Source of the DNA: Macrococcoides epidermidis
GTDB lineage: Bacteria; Bacillota; Bacilli; Staphylococcales; Staphylococcaceae
Assembly (NCBI RefSeq): GCF_042659445.1
Contig: NZ_JBHSSR010000001.1
DNA: 64,000 nt
Direction: 5' to 3' (one strand)
The notes under the pieces were generated by a model. It ran no database searches, was not told the origin of the DNA, and worked only from the letters and a program-made list of their open reading frames with translations. Positions 1 through 8,977 of this stretch are shown piece after piece. How positions within the stretch are numbered: position 1 is the first letter of the stretch; the number at the start of each line of letters is the position of its first letter. The position numbers and the translations under genes were made by a program.

Positions 1-269
1 AAACGTTTTAACACGAAATAGGCACATCCAAAATTGCAGTATTCTAGTAAGTAATCCTGAATTGCAGAAAATCTCTTACTAATATCTGCACCTTTTTTCT
101 TATCATCAAAGAATCCTTTTAACCTTAATTGTTCAAATCCGATATCTCCTACGATATATGGATATCGGTCTAAAATTTCTGAGTAACGTCCTTCGAACAT
201 TTCCTGATTAAATGCATCTTTATGATTTTCTATAATATGAAAGTAATGTTGATTCACGTTAATAATCAT
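1..269 (-). CDS. yutD: YutD family protein (DUF1027), 3' end cut by the window
   Basis: The visible part gives about 89 residues from ATG at 269. It contains the stretches YPYIVGDIGFEQLRLKGF and EYCNFGCAYFVLKR, which I recognise as the conserved core of the YutD family, a small protein of unknown function found next to lipA in Bacillus and Staphylococcus. Its ribosome site (AGGTGA) overlaps the lipA stop codon with 7 bases between the two reading frames, so the two are surely cotranscribed and probably translationally coupled. The C-terminal end lies beyond base 1. Confidence 0.85.
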   Translation of the reverse strand, partial: MIINVNQHYFHIIENHKDAFNQEMFEGRYSEILDRYPYIVGDIGFEQLRLKGFFDDKKKGADISKRFSAIQDYLLEYCNFGCAYFVLKR

Positions 270-276
270 AAGTCAC

Positions 277-1191
277 CTACTCGCTTGCAGCTTCACCTAG
301 TCTGTGTTTTTCTTTTGCAGCAGCATTAACTTGTTCATCGGCATGGTAAGAACTACGTACCATCGGTCCAGCCTGACAATGTTTAAATCCTTTTTCCATT
401 GCTATTTTACGCAATTTACCGAACTCTAATGGTGTATAATATTTTTGAACTTTTAGATGCTTACGTGAAGGTTGTAAATATTGACCAATTGTCATAATAT
501 CAACATCATTTGCACGTAGATCATCCATAACTTCTAAAATTTCTTCCCAAGTTTCACCTAAGCCAACCATTAAGCTTGATTTTGTAGGAATATCTGGTTG
601 CAATTCTTTTGAACGACGTAATACTTCTAATGAACGATCATATTTCGCACGCGCACGAACTCTTGGCGTTAAACGACGCACTGTTTCAATATTATGATTC
701 AAAATATCAGGACGTGCATTCATTAAACGTTCCCAGTTATCAAAACTTCCACCCATATCTGATGGTAAGACTTCTATTGTTGTATAAGGATTTACTTCAC
801 GTACTTTACGAATCGTTTCAGCATATACTTCAGAACCGCCATCTTTTAAGTCATCACGTGCAACTGCAGTAATTACAACGTGTTTAAGATTCATTAGACG
901 AACAGATTCTGCAACACGTTCCGGTTCGTTTAAATCAAGTTCATTGGGTAAACCTGTCTTAACGGCACAGAAACGACATGCACGCGTACAAACTGCCCCT
1001 AAAATCATAATCGTAGCTGTACGACGTTCACCCCAACATTCATGAATATTAGGACATTTTGCTTCTTCACAAACTGTATTTAAATTATGCTCACGCATCA
1101 TTTTCTTCAGGCCAGTGTAATTCTTATTTGTATTTAACTTAATTTTAAGCCATTCGGGTTTTCTTAAGATTTCTTCGTTCTTAGTCGCCAA
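277..1191 (-). CDS. lipA: Lipoyl synthase
   Basis: Radical-SAM enzyme that inserts two sulfurs into an octanoyl group to make lipoyl cofactor for dehydrogenase complexes and GcvH. The 304 residues show the auxiliary cluster cysteines C41, C46 and C52 (CEEAKC...C), the radical-SAM cysteines C68, C72 and C75 (CTRACRFC) and the C-terminal RSSYHA motif, all diagnostic of LipA. The reading frame opens with TTG (1189-1191), six bases after GGAGGG; no ATG fits. Its substrate gcvH lies about 14 kb away in this window, and its auxiliary cluster is built by Suf proteins also encoded here. Confidence 0.97.
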   Translation of the reverse strand: MATKNEEILRKPEWLKIKLNTNKNYTGLKKMMREHNLNTVCEEAKCPNIHECWGERRTATIMILGAVCTRACRFCAVKTGLPNELDLNEPERVAESVRLMNLKHVVITAVARDDLKDGGSEVYAETIRKVREVNPYTTIEVLPSDMGGSFDNWERLMNARPDILNHNIETVRRLTPRVRARAKYDRSLEVLRRSKELQPDIPTKSSLMVGLGETWEEILEVMDDLRANDVDIMTIGQYLQPSRKHLKVQKYYTPLEFGKLRKIAMEKGFKHCQAGPMVRSSYHADEQVNAAAKEKHRLGEAASE

Positions 1192-1264
1192 TTCAATCCC
1201 TCCAATTAATTATTCTACAATTATAACATAAAGTTATTATTTTGAAATTCTAAGATTTTATTGT

Positions 1265-2593
1265 TCAAAAATTGTACTCATTATTTTCAATTGCTGTTTG
1301 CATTAAATCACGCAAAAATTCAGGCATGAAATATTCTTTTTCATTTTGAACAAACTGTGGGAAGAATCGGCCAAAAGTATACATGTCTAATGTTGCTAAT
1401 TTGTAATTCTGATGATTATCAATTTCTTCTGTACCAATAAAATATCTTTGCTGTGATTGTATGTATCCGATATTATGTAATACATACATACCAAATAAAT
1501 CGCCTCTAAAACCAAACCCTTTAACGATCTCATCTTTATATTCATGTTGTTGACTAACATTTATCACTTCTTTTAACTCACGTCCGGTCAAAGTAATTTT
1601 TACAGGATTAATCGGATGTGGCAACATTTTATGCAGTTCATATTTTGTAAATTGATTGCCGGTATATCCATTAACGATAAGTCCAGTATTGATTAACGCA
1701 CATTCTCCACCAGTAAATTGCATTAGTTTATCCGCTAATATGTATGTCGTATATGATGCACTATATAATCTTCTCGGTAAATCAATTTGCCTTTCTGTAA
1801 TCGGTTCTGATAATAACGTTTTACCTTGTGCATAATAATCATCTTCAGTATTACGTATATCATCTGTGTTAATTAATCTCGCTTTTTTATTCACAAGCTT
1901 CTTACCATCAAAAGACAATGTAACTTCCCCTAAGTACTCACCGTATCTTCCTGCAGCTCCGATTAGAACTCCGTTAATTTGCTCACCATGTTCAAAATAA
2001 TGATGTGTGTGTGCACCGAGAATCAAATCGATTTCCGGATGACTTTCTGCAAGCGTTCTATCAAAGAATTTACCTAAATGACTTAAAACGATAACGACAT
2101 CGACATTCGGTCGTAAATTTTGAATTTCTTCTGAAATAGCCGTCATCGGATCAGTAACAATCCATCCTAAAGCCTTATAAAAAGGTGTGAATTCCGCCGT
2201 AGCACCAACGATACCAAATTTGATACCATTCTTTTCATAAATCACAGATTTATCAATATTGTTAGGTAAATGTCCAGCTTCATCAAATAAATTACAGCAT
2301 GTCACTTTAAAATTTGCATTCTGATAAAGTCGATTGAAATCCTCAAAATTTAAAGTAATTCCTTCATTATTACCAAGTGTTACGACATCCACCTGCGCTT
2401 CGTTTAACAACTGAACATTTGCCTGACCAAGCGTTGCTTCTGTAAATGGATGACTTCTATCAACATGATCACCTAAATCTAAATAAAGCATGTTTTGAGA
2501 TTCTGACTTTATGTCCAGAATATATCGTGTGATTTTCTTATAGTTTGATAAATAACTATGCATATCATTCGTATGAAATATTTTTATATCCAT
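1265..2593 (-). CDS. Bifunctional metallophosphatase / 5'-nucleotidase family protein (YunD-like)
   Basis: A 442-residue protein with the calcineurin-like metallophosphatase motifs in order: TNDMHS near residue 9, LGDHVD near 40, GNNE near 95, LSHLGK near 170 and GAHTHHYFEH near 193. A C-terminal 5'-nucleotidase-type domain follows. No signal peptide is visible, so it should act in the cytoplasm, unlike secreted 5'-nucleotidases. The family cleaves phosphate from nucleotides or nucleotide cofactors; the exact substrate is not deducible. The start ATG follows AAGGAGG. The next gene upstream ends 15 bases away, suggesting one transcript with the TSUP exporter. Confidence 0.85.
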   Translation of the reverse strand: MDIKIFHTNDMHSYLSNYKKITRYILDIKSESQNMLYLDLGDHVDRSHPFTEATLGQANVQLLNEAQVDVVTLGNNEGITLNFEDFNRLYQNANFKVTCCNLFDEAGHLPNNIDKSVIYEKNGIKFGIVGATAEFTPFYKALGWIVTDPMTAISEEIQNLRPNVDVVIVLSHLGKFFDRTLAESHPEIDLILGAHTHHYFEHGEQINGVLIGAAGRYGEYLGEVTLSFDGKKLVNKKARLINTDDIRNTEDDYYAQGKTLLSEPITERQIDLPRRLYSASYTTYILADKLMQFTGGECALINTGLIVNGYTGNQFTKYELHKMLPHPINPVKITLTGRELKEVINVSQQHEYKDEIVKGFGFRGDLFGMYVLHNIGYIQSQQRYFIGTEEIDNHQNYKLATLDMYTFGRFFPQFVQNEKEYFMPEFLRDLMQTAIENNEYNF

Positions 2594-2608
2594 TCAATTG
2601 CCTCCTTA

Positions 2609-3442
2609 TCATCCAGTGAAGCTTTTAATAATTAAATATATTCCTAATAGCATTAATATAATACGTAACATCAGTACAACTGTAGCTGATTTCATGCGCT
2701 TATTAATCTGCACACCGATCTTTGCACCAATAAAACTAGCAATAATTAGTATAATTGCATATGGCCATATAATATTTCCTTGTATTATATGACTTGTTGC
2801 GCCACTGACACTTGATACAAAAATCATAATCATGCTCGTGCCTACTGCAATATGAGGCGGAAATCTAAAGATAATGATCATCAGAGGTGTCATCAAAGCT
2901 CCTCCTCCGATTCCAAAAAGACCTGTTAAACATCCTACCAGAAATGTTAATAAAACAGCTGGTATTGGTGCAATACTATAATGATAAGTATCACCTTTTA
3001 TATCGGTATATGATTTTTCATATTTTTTATTCTGGAAGAATTTAATCGGTTTTATTTTATCCCTTACCATTAAAACAATACTCATAATAATTAAGAAGAT
3101 ACCGAAATAAAGATTAAAGCGGTGAATCGTTAAATACTGACTTAAATGAGCACCTACTAATGCTCCGGGAATAATACCCACCATAAAAATAACAGCATTT
3201 TTAAGATCTGCCTGTTTATTTTTTATATAACCAAGAGATGCTGATAAACCTGTTGAAATTAAAATCACAGTAGATGTTCCAATCGCTTTCTGTGGTGTAA
3301 TACCATCTATTAATCCAATTTCCATACCTAAATATATTAATGCCGGCACAATAATGATACCACCACCGATACCAACGATTGATCCAATAATACTTGAAAA
3401 TAAACCTAAAAATATTAAAACAAAAATTGCAGTCATACTCAT
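2609..3442 (-). CDS. Sulfite exporter TauE/SafE (TSUP) family membrane protein
   Basis: A 277-residue, very hydrophobic protein with about eight membrane segments and the two glycine-rich repeats GIGGGIIIVPAL (N-terminal half) and GIGGGALMTPLM (C-terminal half) that define the TSUP family. Members export sulfite, sulfoacetate or related anions; the substrate here is unknown. The start is ATG-AGT-ATG behind AGGAAGTG. It lies between a DUF72 gene and the YunD-like phosphatase, an arrangement resembling the Bacillus yunD-yunE-yunF cluster. Confidence 0.85.
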   Translation of the reverse strand: MSMTAIFVLIFLGLFSSIIGSIVGIGGGIIIVPALIYLGMEIGLIDGITPQKAIGTSTVILISTGLSASLGYIKNKQADLKNAVIFMVGIIPGALVGAHLSQYLTIHRFNLYFGIFLIIMSIVLMVRDKIKPIKFFQNKKYEKSYTDIKGDTYHYSIAPIPAVLLTFLVGCLTGLFGIGGGALMTPLMIIIFRFPPHIAVGTSMIMIFVSSVSGATSHIIQGNIIWPYAIILIIASFIGAKIGVQINKRMKSATVVLMLRIILMLLGIYLIIKSFTG

Positions 3443-3453
3443 TTCAACACTTC

Positions 3454-4302
3454 CTAAAAAAGTTTTAGTTGTTTAAAGTTTAAACCTGTATATTCGATAT
3501 TTAAAATTTCACACATCCGTTTCGCATTGCCGGCTGCATGGCCACCTGAATTATTATTAAATACAACATATACATTTCTGGCTTTCTGATTGAGAATTTG
3601 AAGCTCTTTCGCTAAAAATTTTAATTCAGTTTCGTTATAATCATAAAGATAGCGTACATCTCGCCATTCCTGGTCAGACAAATCTTTTTTCGTCCATCCG
3701 CCAACATTTCTTCCGTGAAAGCGAACAAGCGCATCCTCATGTGTGATACGATTTACGAATGGTATACTGCCATGACCCGCTTGTGGTTCATCACATACAG
3801 AATGGATTAATTGATGTTCATATAGAAAATTAAGTGTATGTTCTTTCATGTCAGTTGTAAACCAGCTATCATTTCTAAATTCAATACAAATAGGAAATTG
3901 TTTAAAATGGTTTTTCAAGTAAATAATATAATTGATATTTACTGTAGTACAATCATACCAAGGTGGAAACTGAATGAGTAAACATCCAAGCTTTCCAGCG
4001 TCATATATAGGTTGAAGCATTGTTTTAAATTGTTCAATGAGCTCCATTCTCGATGCAGCAAAATCTTCTACTGCAGCATGTCCTGTGAGTGCTTGATGAA
4101 TTTTAACGATAAATTTAAAATTATCCGGTGTTTCTTTTATCCATTTTTGAATATTACGTTCAGGTTGAACAGAATAATACGTAGCGTCCAGTTCAACTAT
4201 CGGAAAATGCGCACCATAATGATAAAGCTTTTCATTTTTATTTGTGAGATCTGCATATAATGTATCATGATCTCCCCAACCAGTAAGTCCTATATATATC
4301 AT
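3454..4302 (-). CDS. DUF72 domain-containing protein (YunF-like)
   Basis: A 282-residue protein matching the DUF72 family, a TIM-barrel fold of unknown function. Recognisable elements are IYIGLTGWGD at the N-terminus, VELDATYYSVQPE near residue 37, LLIQFPPW near 108, CIEFRNDSW near 140, VRFHGRN near 193 and VVFNNNSGGHAAGNAKR near 247. It is the first gene of a likely three-gene minus-strand unit with the TSUP exporter (gap 11 bases) and the metallophosphatase. Nothing in the sequence shows an enzymatic role. Confidence 0.85.
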   Translation of the reverse strand: MIYIGLTGWGDHDTLYADLTNKNEKLYHYGAHFPIVELDATYYSVQPERNIQKWIKETPDNFKFIVKIHQALTGHAAVEDFAASRMELIEQFKTMLQPIYDAGKLGCLLIQFPPWYDCTTVNINYIIYLKNHFKQFPICIEFRNDSWFTTDMKEHTLNFLYEHQLIHSVCDEPQAGHGSIPFVNRITHEDALVRFHGRNVGGWTKKDLSDQEWRDVRYLYDYNETELKFLAKELQILNQKARNVYVVFNNNSGGHAAGNAKRMCEILNIEYTGLNFKQLKLF

Positions 4303-4359
4303 TTCATCACCTAACTGTTATTTTATCATAAACTTATCAAAATATAGATTGGAGAACTT

Positions 4360-5076
4360 ATGACTACCATTACCCTTAATGATGTAAATTTTTCTGTTAA
4401 TGATAAACATATTATAAAAAATGTATCGACAAATTTTCATTCCGGTAAGATCACCGCTTTAATCGGTCCCAGTGGTGCCGGCAAAACGACTATTTTAAAA
4501 ATGATCAACGGATTAATCAGTCCAACTTCTGGTGATATATTAATTGATGATCAATCTATTCAATCACTTGATTTAGTTGAGCTGAAAAAACAAATTGGAT
4601 TAGCACTTCAAAGTGCACCAATGATACAAGGCACAGTATACGATAATATCAATCTACCTAAAACGCTTTTTAATCAGAAGTTACCCGTTGAAGCAGCATC
4701 GAAACTGCTCGACCAGCTAAATTTAGATACAATTGACCTCAATACAAATGTAAAAAGTCTTTCAGGAGGACAGCGTCAACGTCTTTCTATCGCACGAACA
4801 TTAGTTAACCAGCCTAAAGTCTTATTACTCGATGAAATTACATCGAGCTTAGATCCACGAAGTGTACGTGAAGTAGAAGCATTGATTCACAAAATCAATG
4901 AAAGATATAACGTCACGGTTATCTGGATAACGCATGACGTTGATCAGGCGAAACGGGCTGCAGACTACTACTGCATGCTTAAAGATGGTGAAGTTGTTAC
5001 TACAGGTGAAGCAAGTCAATTATTTGAATCCAATAATGGAACCTTGAATGCTTTTCTGAAAGGAGAAATAGAATGA
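4360..5076 (+). CDS. fetA: ABC transporter ATP-binding protein, FetA/YbbL-like
   Basis: A 238-residue ATPase with Walker A GPSGAGKT (near residue 36), signature LSGGQRQR (near 136), Walker B VLLLDEI and the switch histidine in ITHD. The partner encoded just downstream is a FetB-type permease, which points to the FetAB family. That family has been linked to iron export and resistance to oxidative stress in Escherichia coli. The gene runs divergently from the DUF72 gene with only 57 bases between them. The substrate in this organism is inferred from family only. Confidence 0.85.
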   Translation: MTTITLNDVNFSVNDKHIIKNVSTNFHSGKITALIGPSGAGKTTILKMINGLISPTSGDILIDDQSIQSLDLVELKKQIGLALQSAPMIQGTVYDNINLPKTLFNQKLPVEAASKLLDQLNLDTIDLNTNVKSLSGGQRQRLSIARTLVNQPKVLLLDEITSSLDPRSVREVEALIHKINERYNVTVIWITHDVDQAKRAADYYCMLKDGEVVTTGEASQLFESNNGTLNAFLKGEIE

Positions 5077-5846
5077 CATTAACACAACTGGCATTAACAC
5101 TTATATTCGTACTGATACCATTAGTCTTAAGTTATACATTGAAACTCGGGCTTGAAAAAGATATTATCATCGCAACGATTAGAAGTACAATTCAGCTTAT
5201 TTTCATCGGTTATTTACTAACTTTCGTTTTTGATGGCAATCACCCAATCTACATCCTGCTGATGATATTATTAATGATTACAGCCGCAACGCAAAATATT
5301 ATAAAAAAAGGAAAAGGAATAAAAGGTATCACCTGGAAGATCGTGCTGACGTTAATCACAGTAGAAGTAGTAACGCAAACCATTCTACTAGGCTTTCATA
5401 TCATACCATTTGAAGCGCGTTATGTAATACCGATTAGCGGAATGATGATTGGTAATGCAATGGTATTATCGCTACTATTTCTCAATCGTTTCTTAAGTGA
5501 ACTTGATCAAAATGAAGAACAAATCGAATTAATTCTCTCACTTGGAGGAAATCCAAAACAAGCCATTCATAGAGTGCTTATGGCATCTATAAAAAATTCA
5601 ATGATACCGACAATCGAAAGCCAAAAGACAATGGGGCTCGTGCAACTTCCCGGAATGATGAGCGGACAAATTATCGGTGGGGCAGATCCTATCGTTGCTG
5701 CACAATTCCAATTACTTATTCTGTTCTTATTATTGACAGCAGCAACACTTTCAAGTGTGATGGTCGGATTTTTAAGTTATCCGACTTTATTTAACGACAA
5801 ACAGCAGTTCATTGGTAAATATTACAACACAGAAAAAAATGCCTAA
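5073..5846 (+). CDS. fetB: ABC transporter permease, FetB/YbbM family
   Basis: A 257-residue membrane protein whose start overlaps the fetA stop by four bases (ATGA), so the two are translationally coupled. It has about seven membrane segments and the family motifs RSTIQLIFIGYLL, PISGMMIGNAM and the loop with MGLVQLPGMMSGQIIGG that contacts the ATPase. A strong hairpin at 5837-5868 ends the unit. The iron-export role is inferred from the FetB family and not shown by the sequence. Confidence 0.87.
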   Translation: MTLTQLALTLIFVLIPLVLSYTLKLGLEKDIIIATIRSTIQLIFIGYLLTFVFDGNHPIYILLMILLMITAATQNIIKKGKGIKGITWKIVLTLITVEVVTQTILLGFHIIPFEARYVIPISGMMIGNAMVLSLLFLNRFLSELDQNEEQIELILSLGGNPKQAIHRVLMASIKNSMIPTIESQKTMGLVQLPGMMSGQIIGGADPIVAAQFQLLILFLLLTAATLSSVMVGFLSYPTLFNDKQQFIGKYYNTEKNA

Positions 5847-5868
5847 GACATAGCGTCTTAGGCATTTA
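5837..5868. terminator. Bidirectional terminator between fetB and sufB
   Basis: The stem TGCCTAAGAC / GTCTTAGGCA with loop ATAGC is flanked by an A-run on the left and a T-rich stretch on the right, so it can end transcripts from both sides. It overlaps the fetB stop codon and lies 9 bases from the end of sufB. Confidence 0.85.
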
Positions 5869-5876
5869 TTTATATT

Positions 5877-7274
5877 TTAACCGATAGAACCTTCCATTTC
5901 AAATTTAATTAAACGGTTCATTTCAACTGCGTATTCCATTGGTAATTCTTTTGTAAATGGCTCAATGAAGCCCATTACGATCATTTCTGTCGCTTCTTCT
6001 TCTGATATACCACGGCTCATTAAGTAGAATAACTGTTCTTCTGATACTTTAGAAACTTTCGCTTCATGCTCTAAAGAAATATTATCATTTAACATTTCGT
6101 TATATGGAATAGTATCTGAAGTTGATTCATTGTCCATGATTAATGTATCACATTCAATGTTTGAACGCGCACCAGTCGCTTTACGTCCGAAATGAACGAT
6201 ACCACGGTAAACTACTTTACCGCCTTGTTTAGAGATCGATTTAGAGACGATAGTTGAAGAAGTGTTTGGTGCCATGTGCATCATTTTCGCACCAGCATCC
6301 TGAACTTGTCCTTTACCTGCTAAGGCGATAGATAATGTCATACCACGTGCACCTTCACCTAATAAGTAACATGCAGGGTATTTCATTGTTAATTTAGAAC
6401 CGATGTTACCATCAATCCATTCCATCGTTCCATTTTCATAAACGAATGTACGTTTTGTAACTAAGTTGAATACATTATTTGCCCAGTTTTGAATTGTCGT
6501 ATAACGGCAATATGCATCTTTTTTAACGATGATTTCTACTACAGCTGAGTGTAAAGAATTCGTCGTATAAACTGGAGCTGTACATCCTTCAACGTAGTGT
6601 ACACTTGCGCCTTCGTCAACGATGATTAATGTTCTTTCAAATTGTCCCATATTCTCAGAGTTAATACGGAAGTACGCTTGTAACGGTGTTTCTAATTTTA
6701 CACCTTTTGGTACATAGATGAACGATCCACCTGACCAAACTGCAGAGTTTAATGCAGCAAATTTATTATCTGCCGGTGGAATTACTGAAGCAAAATGCTC
6801 TTTAAAGATATCTTCATTTTCACGTAATGCAGAATCTGTATCTTTAAAGATAATGCCTTGTTCTTCTAAATCTTCCTGCATATTATGGTATACAACTTCA
6901 GATTCATATTGTGCTGATACTCCAGCTAAATATTTTTGTTCCGCTTCAGGGATACCTAATTTATCAAATGTTTGTTTAATCTCTTCAGGAACTTCGTCCC
7001 AAGAACGTTCTGTATGTTCAGATGGTTTTACATAGTACGTAATTTCATCGAAGTTTAATTCTGATAAATCCCCACCCCACATCGGCATAGGCATTTTATA
7101 GAATTGTTTTAAAGATTTTAAGCGGAAATCTAACATCCACTGTGGCTCTTCCTTCATCTTTGAAATTTCTCTTACGATATCTTCAGTTAGTCCACGTTCT
7201 GAACGGAAAATAGAAACGTCTTTATCATGGAAACCATATTTGTAATCACCAACATCGGGTGCTTGTTTAACCAT
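5877..7274 (-). CDS. sufB: Fe-S cluster scaffold protein SufB
   Basis: Core scaffold of the SUF system; with SufC and SufD it forms the complex on which iron-sulfur clusters are assembled. Recognisable parts are NSAVWSGGSFIYVPKGV, EGCTAP, the glycine-rich ARSNIECDTLIM region and the C-terminal YLMSRGISEEEA helix shared with SufD. I place the start at the fourth codon of the open frame, ATG-GTT-AAA at 7274. The in-frame GTG nine bases upstream lies inside the ribosome site AAGGAG, and this choice gives 465 residues, the usual staphylococcal length. It is the last gene of the operon. Confidence 0.97.
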   Translation of the reverse strand: MVKQAPDVGDYKYGFHDKDVSIFRSERGLTEDIVREISKMKEEPQWMLDFRLKSLKQFYKMPMPMWGGDLSELNFDEITYYVKPSEHTERSWDEVPEEIKQTFDKLGIPEAEQKYLAGVSAQYESEVVYHNMQEDLEEQGIIFKDTDSALRENEDIFKEHFASVIPPADNKFAALNSAVWSGGSFIYVPKGVKLETPLQAYFRINSENMGQFERTLIIVDEGASVHYVEGCTAPVYTTNSLHSAVVEIIVKKDAYCRYTTIQNWANNVFNLVTKRTFVYENGTMEWIDGNIGSKLTMKYPACYLLGEGARGMTLSIALAGKGQVQDAGAKMMHMAPNTSSTIVSKSISKQGGKVVYRGIVHFGRKATGARSNIECDTLIMDNESTSDTIPYNEMLNDNISLEHEAKVSKVSEEQLFYLMSRGISEEEATEMIVMGFIEPFTKELPMEYAVEMNRLIKFEMEGSIG

Positions 7275-7288
7275 TTCATTCACTCCTT

Positions 7289-7723
7289 TTAGTTTTCATT
7301 CTTTGTGCCACGTTCTAATGCTTTCCAGGCAAGTGTCGCACATTTAATACGCGCCGGAAACTTAGCTACACCAGAAAGTGCTTCAATATCTCCAGCTTCT
7401 TCATCTATTTCATAATCTTCACCAAGCATCATCTTAGAGAATTCATCACTCATCTTTAATGCTTCTTCTATTGTCTTACCTTTTATTGCTTCAGTCATCA
7501 TTGATGCGCTAGACATTGAGATAGAACAACCTTCACCATCAAACTTTGCATCCTGCACAATATCATCAACAATATCAAGTGTAAGACGAATTCTATCTCC
7601 ACATGTTGGATTGTTCATATCTATTGTTAAGGCACCATCTTCGATAACACCTTTGTTACGAGGATTCTTATAATGATCCATTATGACAGAACGATAAAGT
7701 TGATCTAAATTATTAAAACTCAT
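7289..7723 (-). CDS. sufU: Sulfur acceptor / scaffold protein SufU
   Basis: A 144-residue IscU-like protein that accepts persulfide sulfur from SufS through zinc-ligand exchange in Gram-positives. The three conserved cysteines are in NPTCGD, GEGCSISMSSASMM and IKCATLAWKAL. The stretch between the second and third cysteines is longer than in IscU, as is usual for SufU. The frame overlaps the end of sufS by 11 bases and ends 14 bases before sufB starts, so it sits inside the suf transcript. Confidence 0.96.
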   Translation of the reverse strand: MSFNNLDQLYRSVIMDHYKNPRNKGVIEDGALTIDMNNPTCGDRIRLTLDIVDDIVQDAKFDGEGCSISMSSASMMTEAIKGKTIEEALKMSDEFSKMMLGEDYEIDEEAGDIEALSGVAKFPARIKCATLAWKALERGTKNEN

Positions 7724-8948
7724 AACTGAAAAACTCCTTTGTTTCTTTCAAGCTTTGAACAAGTTGATCTACTTCTTCTTTTGTGTTGTAGATGTAGAAA
7801 CTTGCACGTGCTGTAGAGGACTGTCCCAACCATTTCATTAAAGGTTGTGCACAATGATGCCCTGCACGAATCGCAATACCGTGTGAATCTAATGCAGTTG
7901 CTAAATCATGCGGATGTACACCTTCTAAATTAAAAGTAATTAATCCTGCACGTTTATCTACAGTTGGACCGTAAATTTCTAAACCTTCAATTTCACTCAT
8001 CTTTTCATAAGCATATGCCGTAAGCTCATGTTCGTATGCTAGCACATTGTCCATGCCAATGTTACTTAAATAATTAATAGCTTCAGCTAAACCTACTGCT
8101 TCAGCGATAAGCGGTGTACCCGCTTCAAATTTAGTCGGTAATTCTGTCCATGTAGAGTCCTGTAAGCCTACAAAGTCAATCATATCTCCACCAAATTCAA
8201 TCGGTTCCATTTGATTTAAATATTCTCTTTTACCATATAAAACTCCGATTCCTGTTGGACCAAGCATCTTGTGTCCACTGAACGCATAGAAGTCACAATT
8301 TAAATCAGTCACATCAACATTCATATGAGGTATTGCCTGCGCACCATCAACTACCATCACAGCACCATTTTCATGTGCAATTTCAGCGATGCTTTTCACA
8401 TCATTGATTATGCCTAGAACGTTAGAAACATGTGCCATTGCAACAATTTTTGTCTTGCTTGTAACTGTTGCACGTACATTTTCCAACGTAACCGTGCCAT
8501 CTGATTCAAGTGGAATATATTTAAGCACTGCTTTCTTACGTTTCGCAAGTTGTTGCCACGGAACTAAATTTGCATGATGTTCCATCTCAGTAATGACAAT
8601 TTCGTCACCTTCACTAACCGCAATATCACCATAACTGTGTGCTACAGTATTAATTGCTGTTGTCGTACCGCGTGTGAATATAATCTCTTCAAAATATTTC
8701 GCGTTGATAAAATTGCGTACTGTTTCGCGTGCATTTTCATACCCATCCGTAGCACGCGTACCTAAAGTATGTACACCACGGTGTACATTCGCATTCATAT
8801 GCTCATAATAATATTTTGTTTTCTCTATTACACTTGAAGGTTTCTGACTAGTCGCTGATGAATCTAAATAAATGATATCTTTTCCGTTTACTTGTTCAGT
8901 TAGAATCGGAAAATCTTTTCTGATTGCTTCAACATTTAAGCTGGTCAT
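7713..8948 (-). CDS. sufS: Cysteine desulfurase SufS
   Basis: PLP-dependent group II cysteine desulfurase that takes sulfur from cysteine and hands it to SufU. The 411 residues include the PLP-binding lysine K227 in SGHKMLGPTG, the histidine stretch EMEHHANLVPW and the catalytic cysteine C366 in RAGHHCAQPLM. The ribosome site AAAGGT lies 11 bases before ATG, weaker than its neighbours. It overlaps sufU by 11 bases. Confidence 0.97.
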   Translation of the reverse strand: MTSLNVEAIRKDFPILTEQVNGKDIIYLDSSATSQKPSSVIEKTKYYYEHMNANVHRGVHTLGTRATDGYENARETVRNFINAKYFEEIIFTRGTTTAINTVAHSYGDIAVSEGDEIVITEMEHHANLVPWQQLAKRKKAVLKYIPLESDGTVTLENVRATVTSKTKIVAMAHVSNVLGIINDVKSIAEIAHENGAVMVVDGAQAIPHMNVDVTDLNCDFYAFSGHKMLGPTGIGVLYGKREYLNQMEPIEFGGDMIDFVGLQDSTWTELPTKFEAGTPLIAEAVGLAEAINYLSNIGMDNVLAYEHELTAYAYEKMSEIEGLEIYGPTVDKRAGLITFNLEGVHPHDLATALDSHGIAIRAGHHCAQPLMKWLGQSSTARASFYIYNTKEEVDQLVQSLKETKEFFSYEF

Positions 8949-8977
8949 TTTGTATCAAGACCTTTCAAAACTGTATT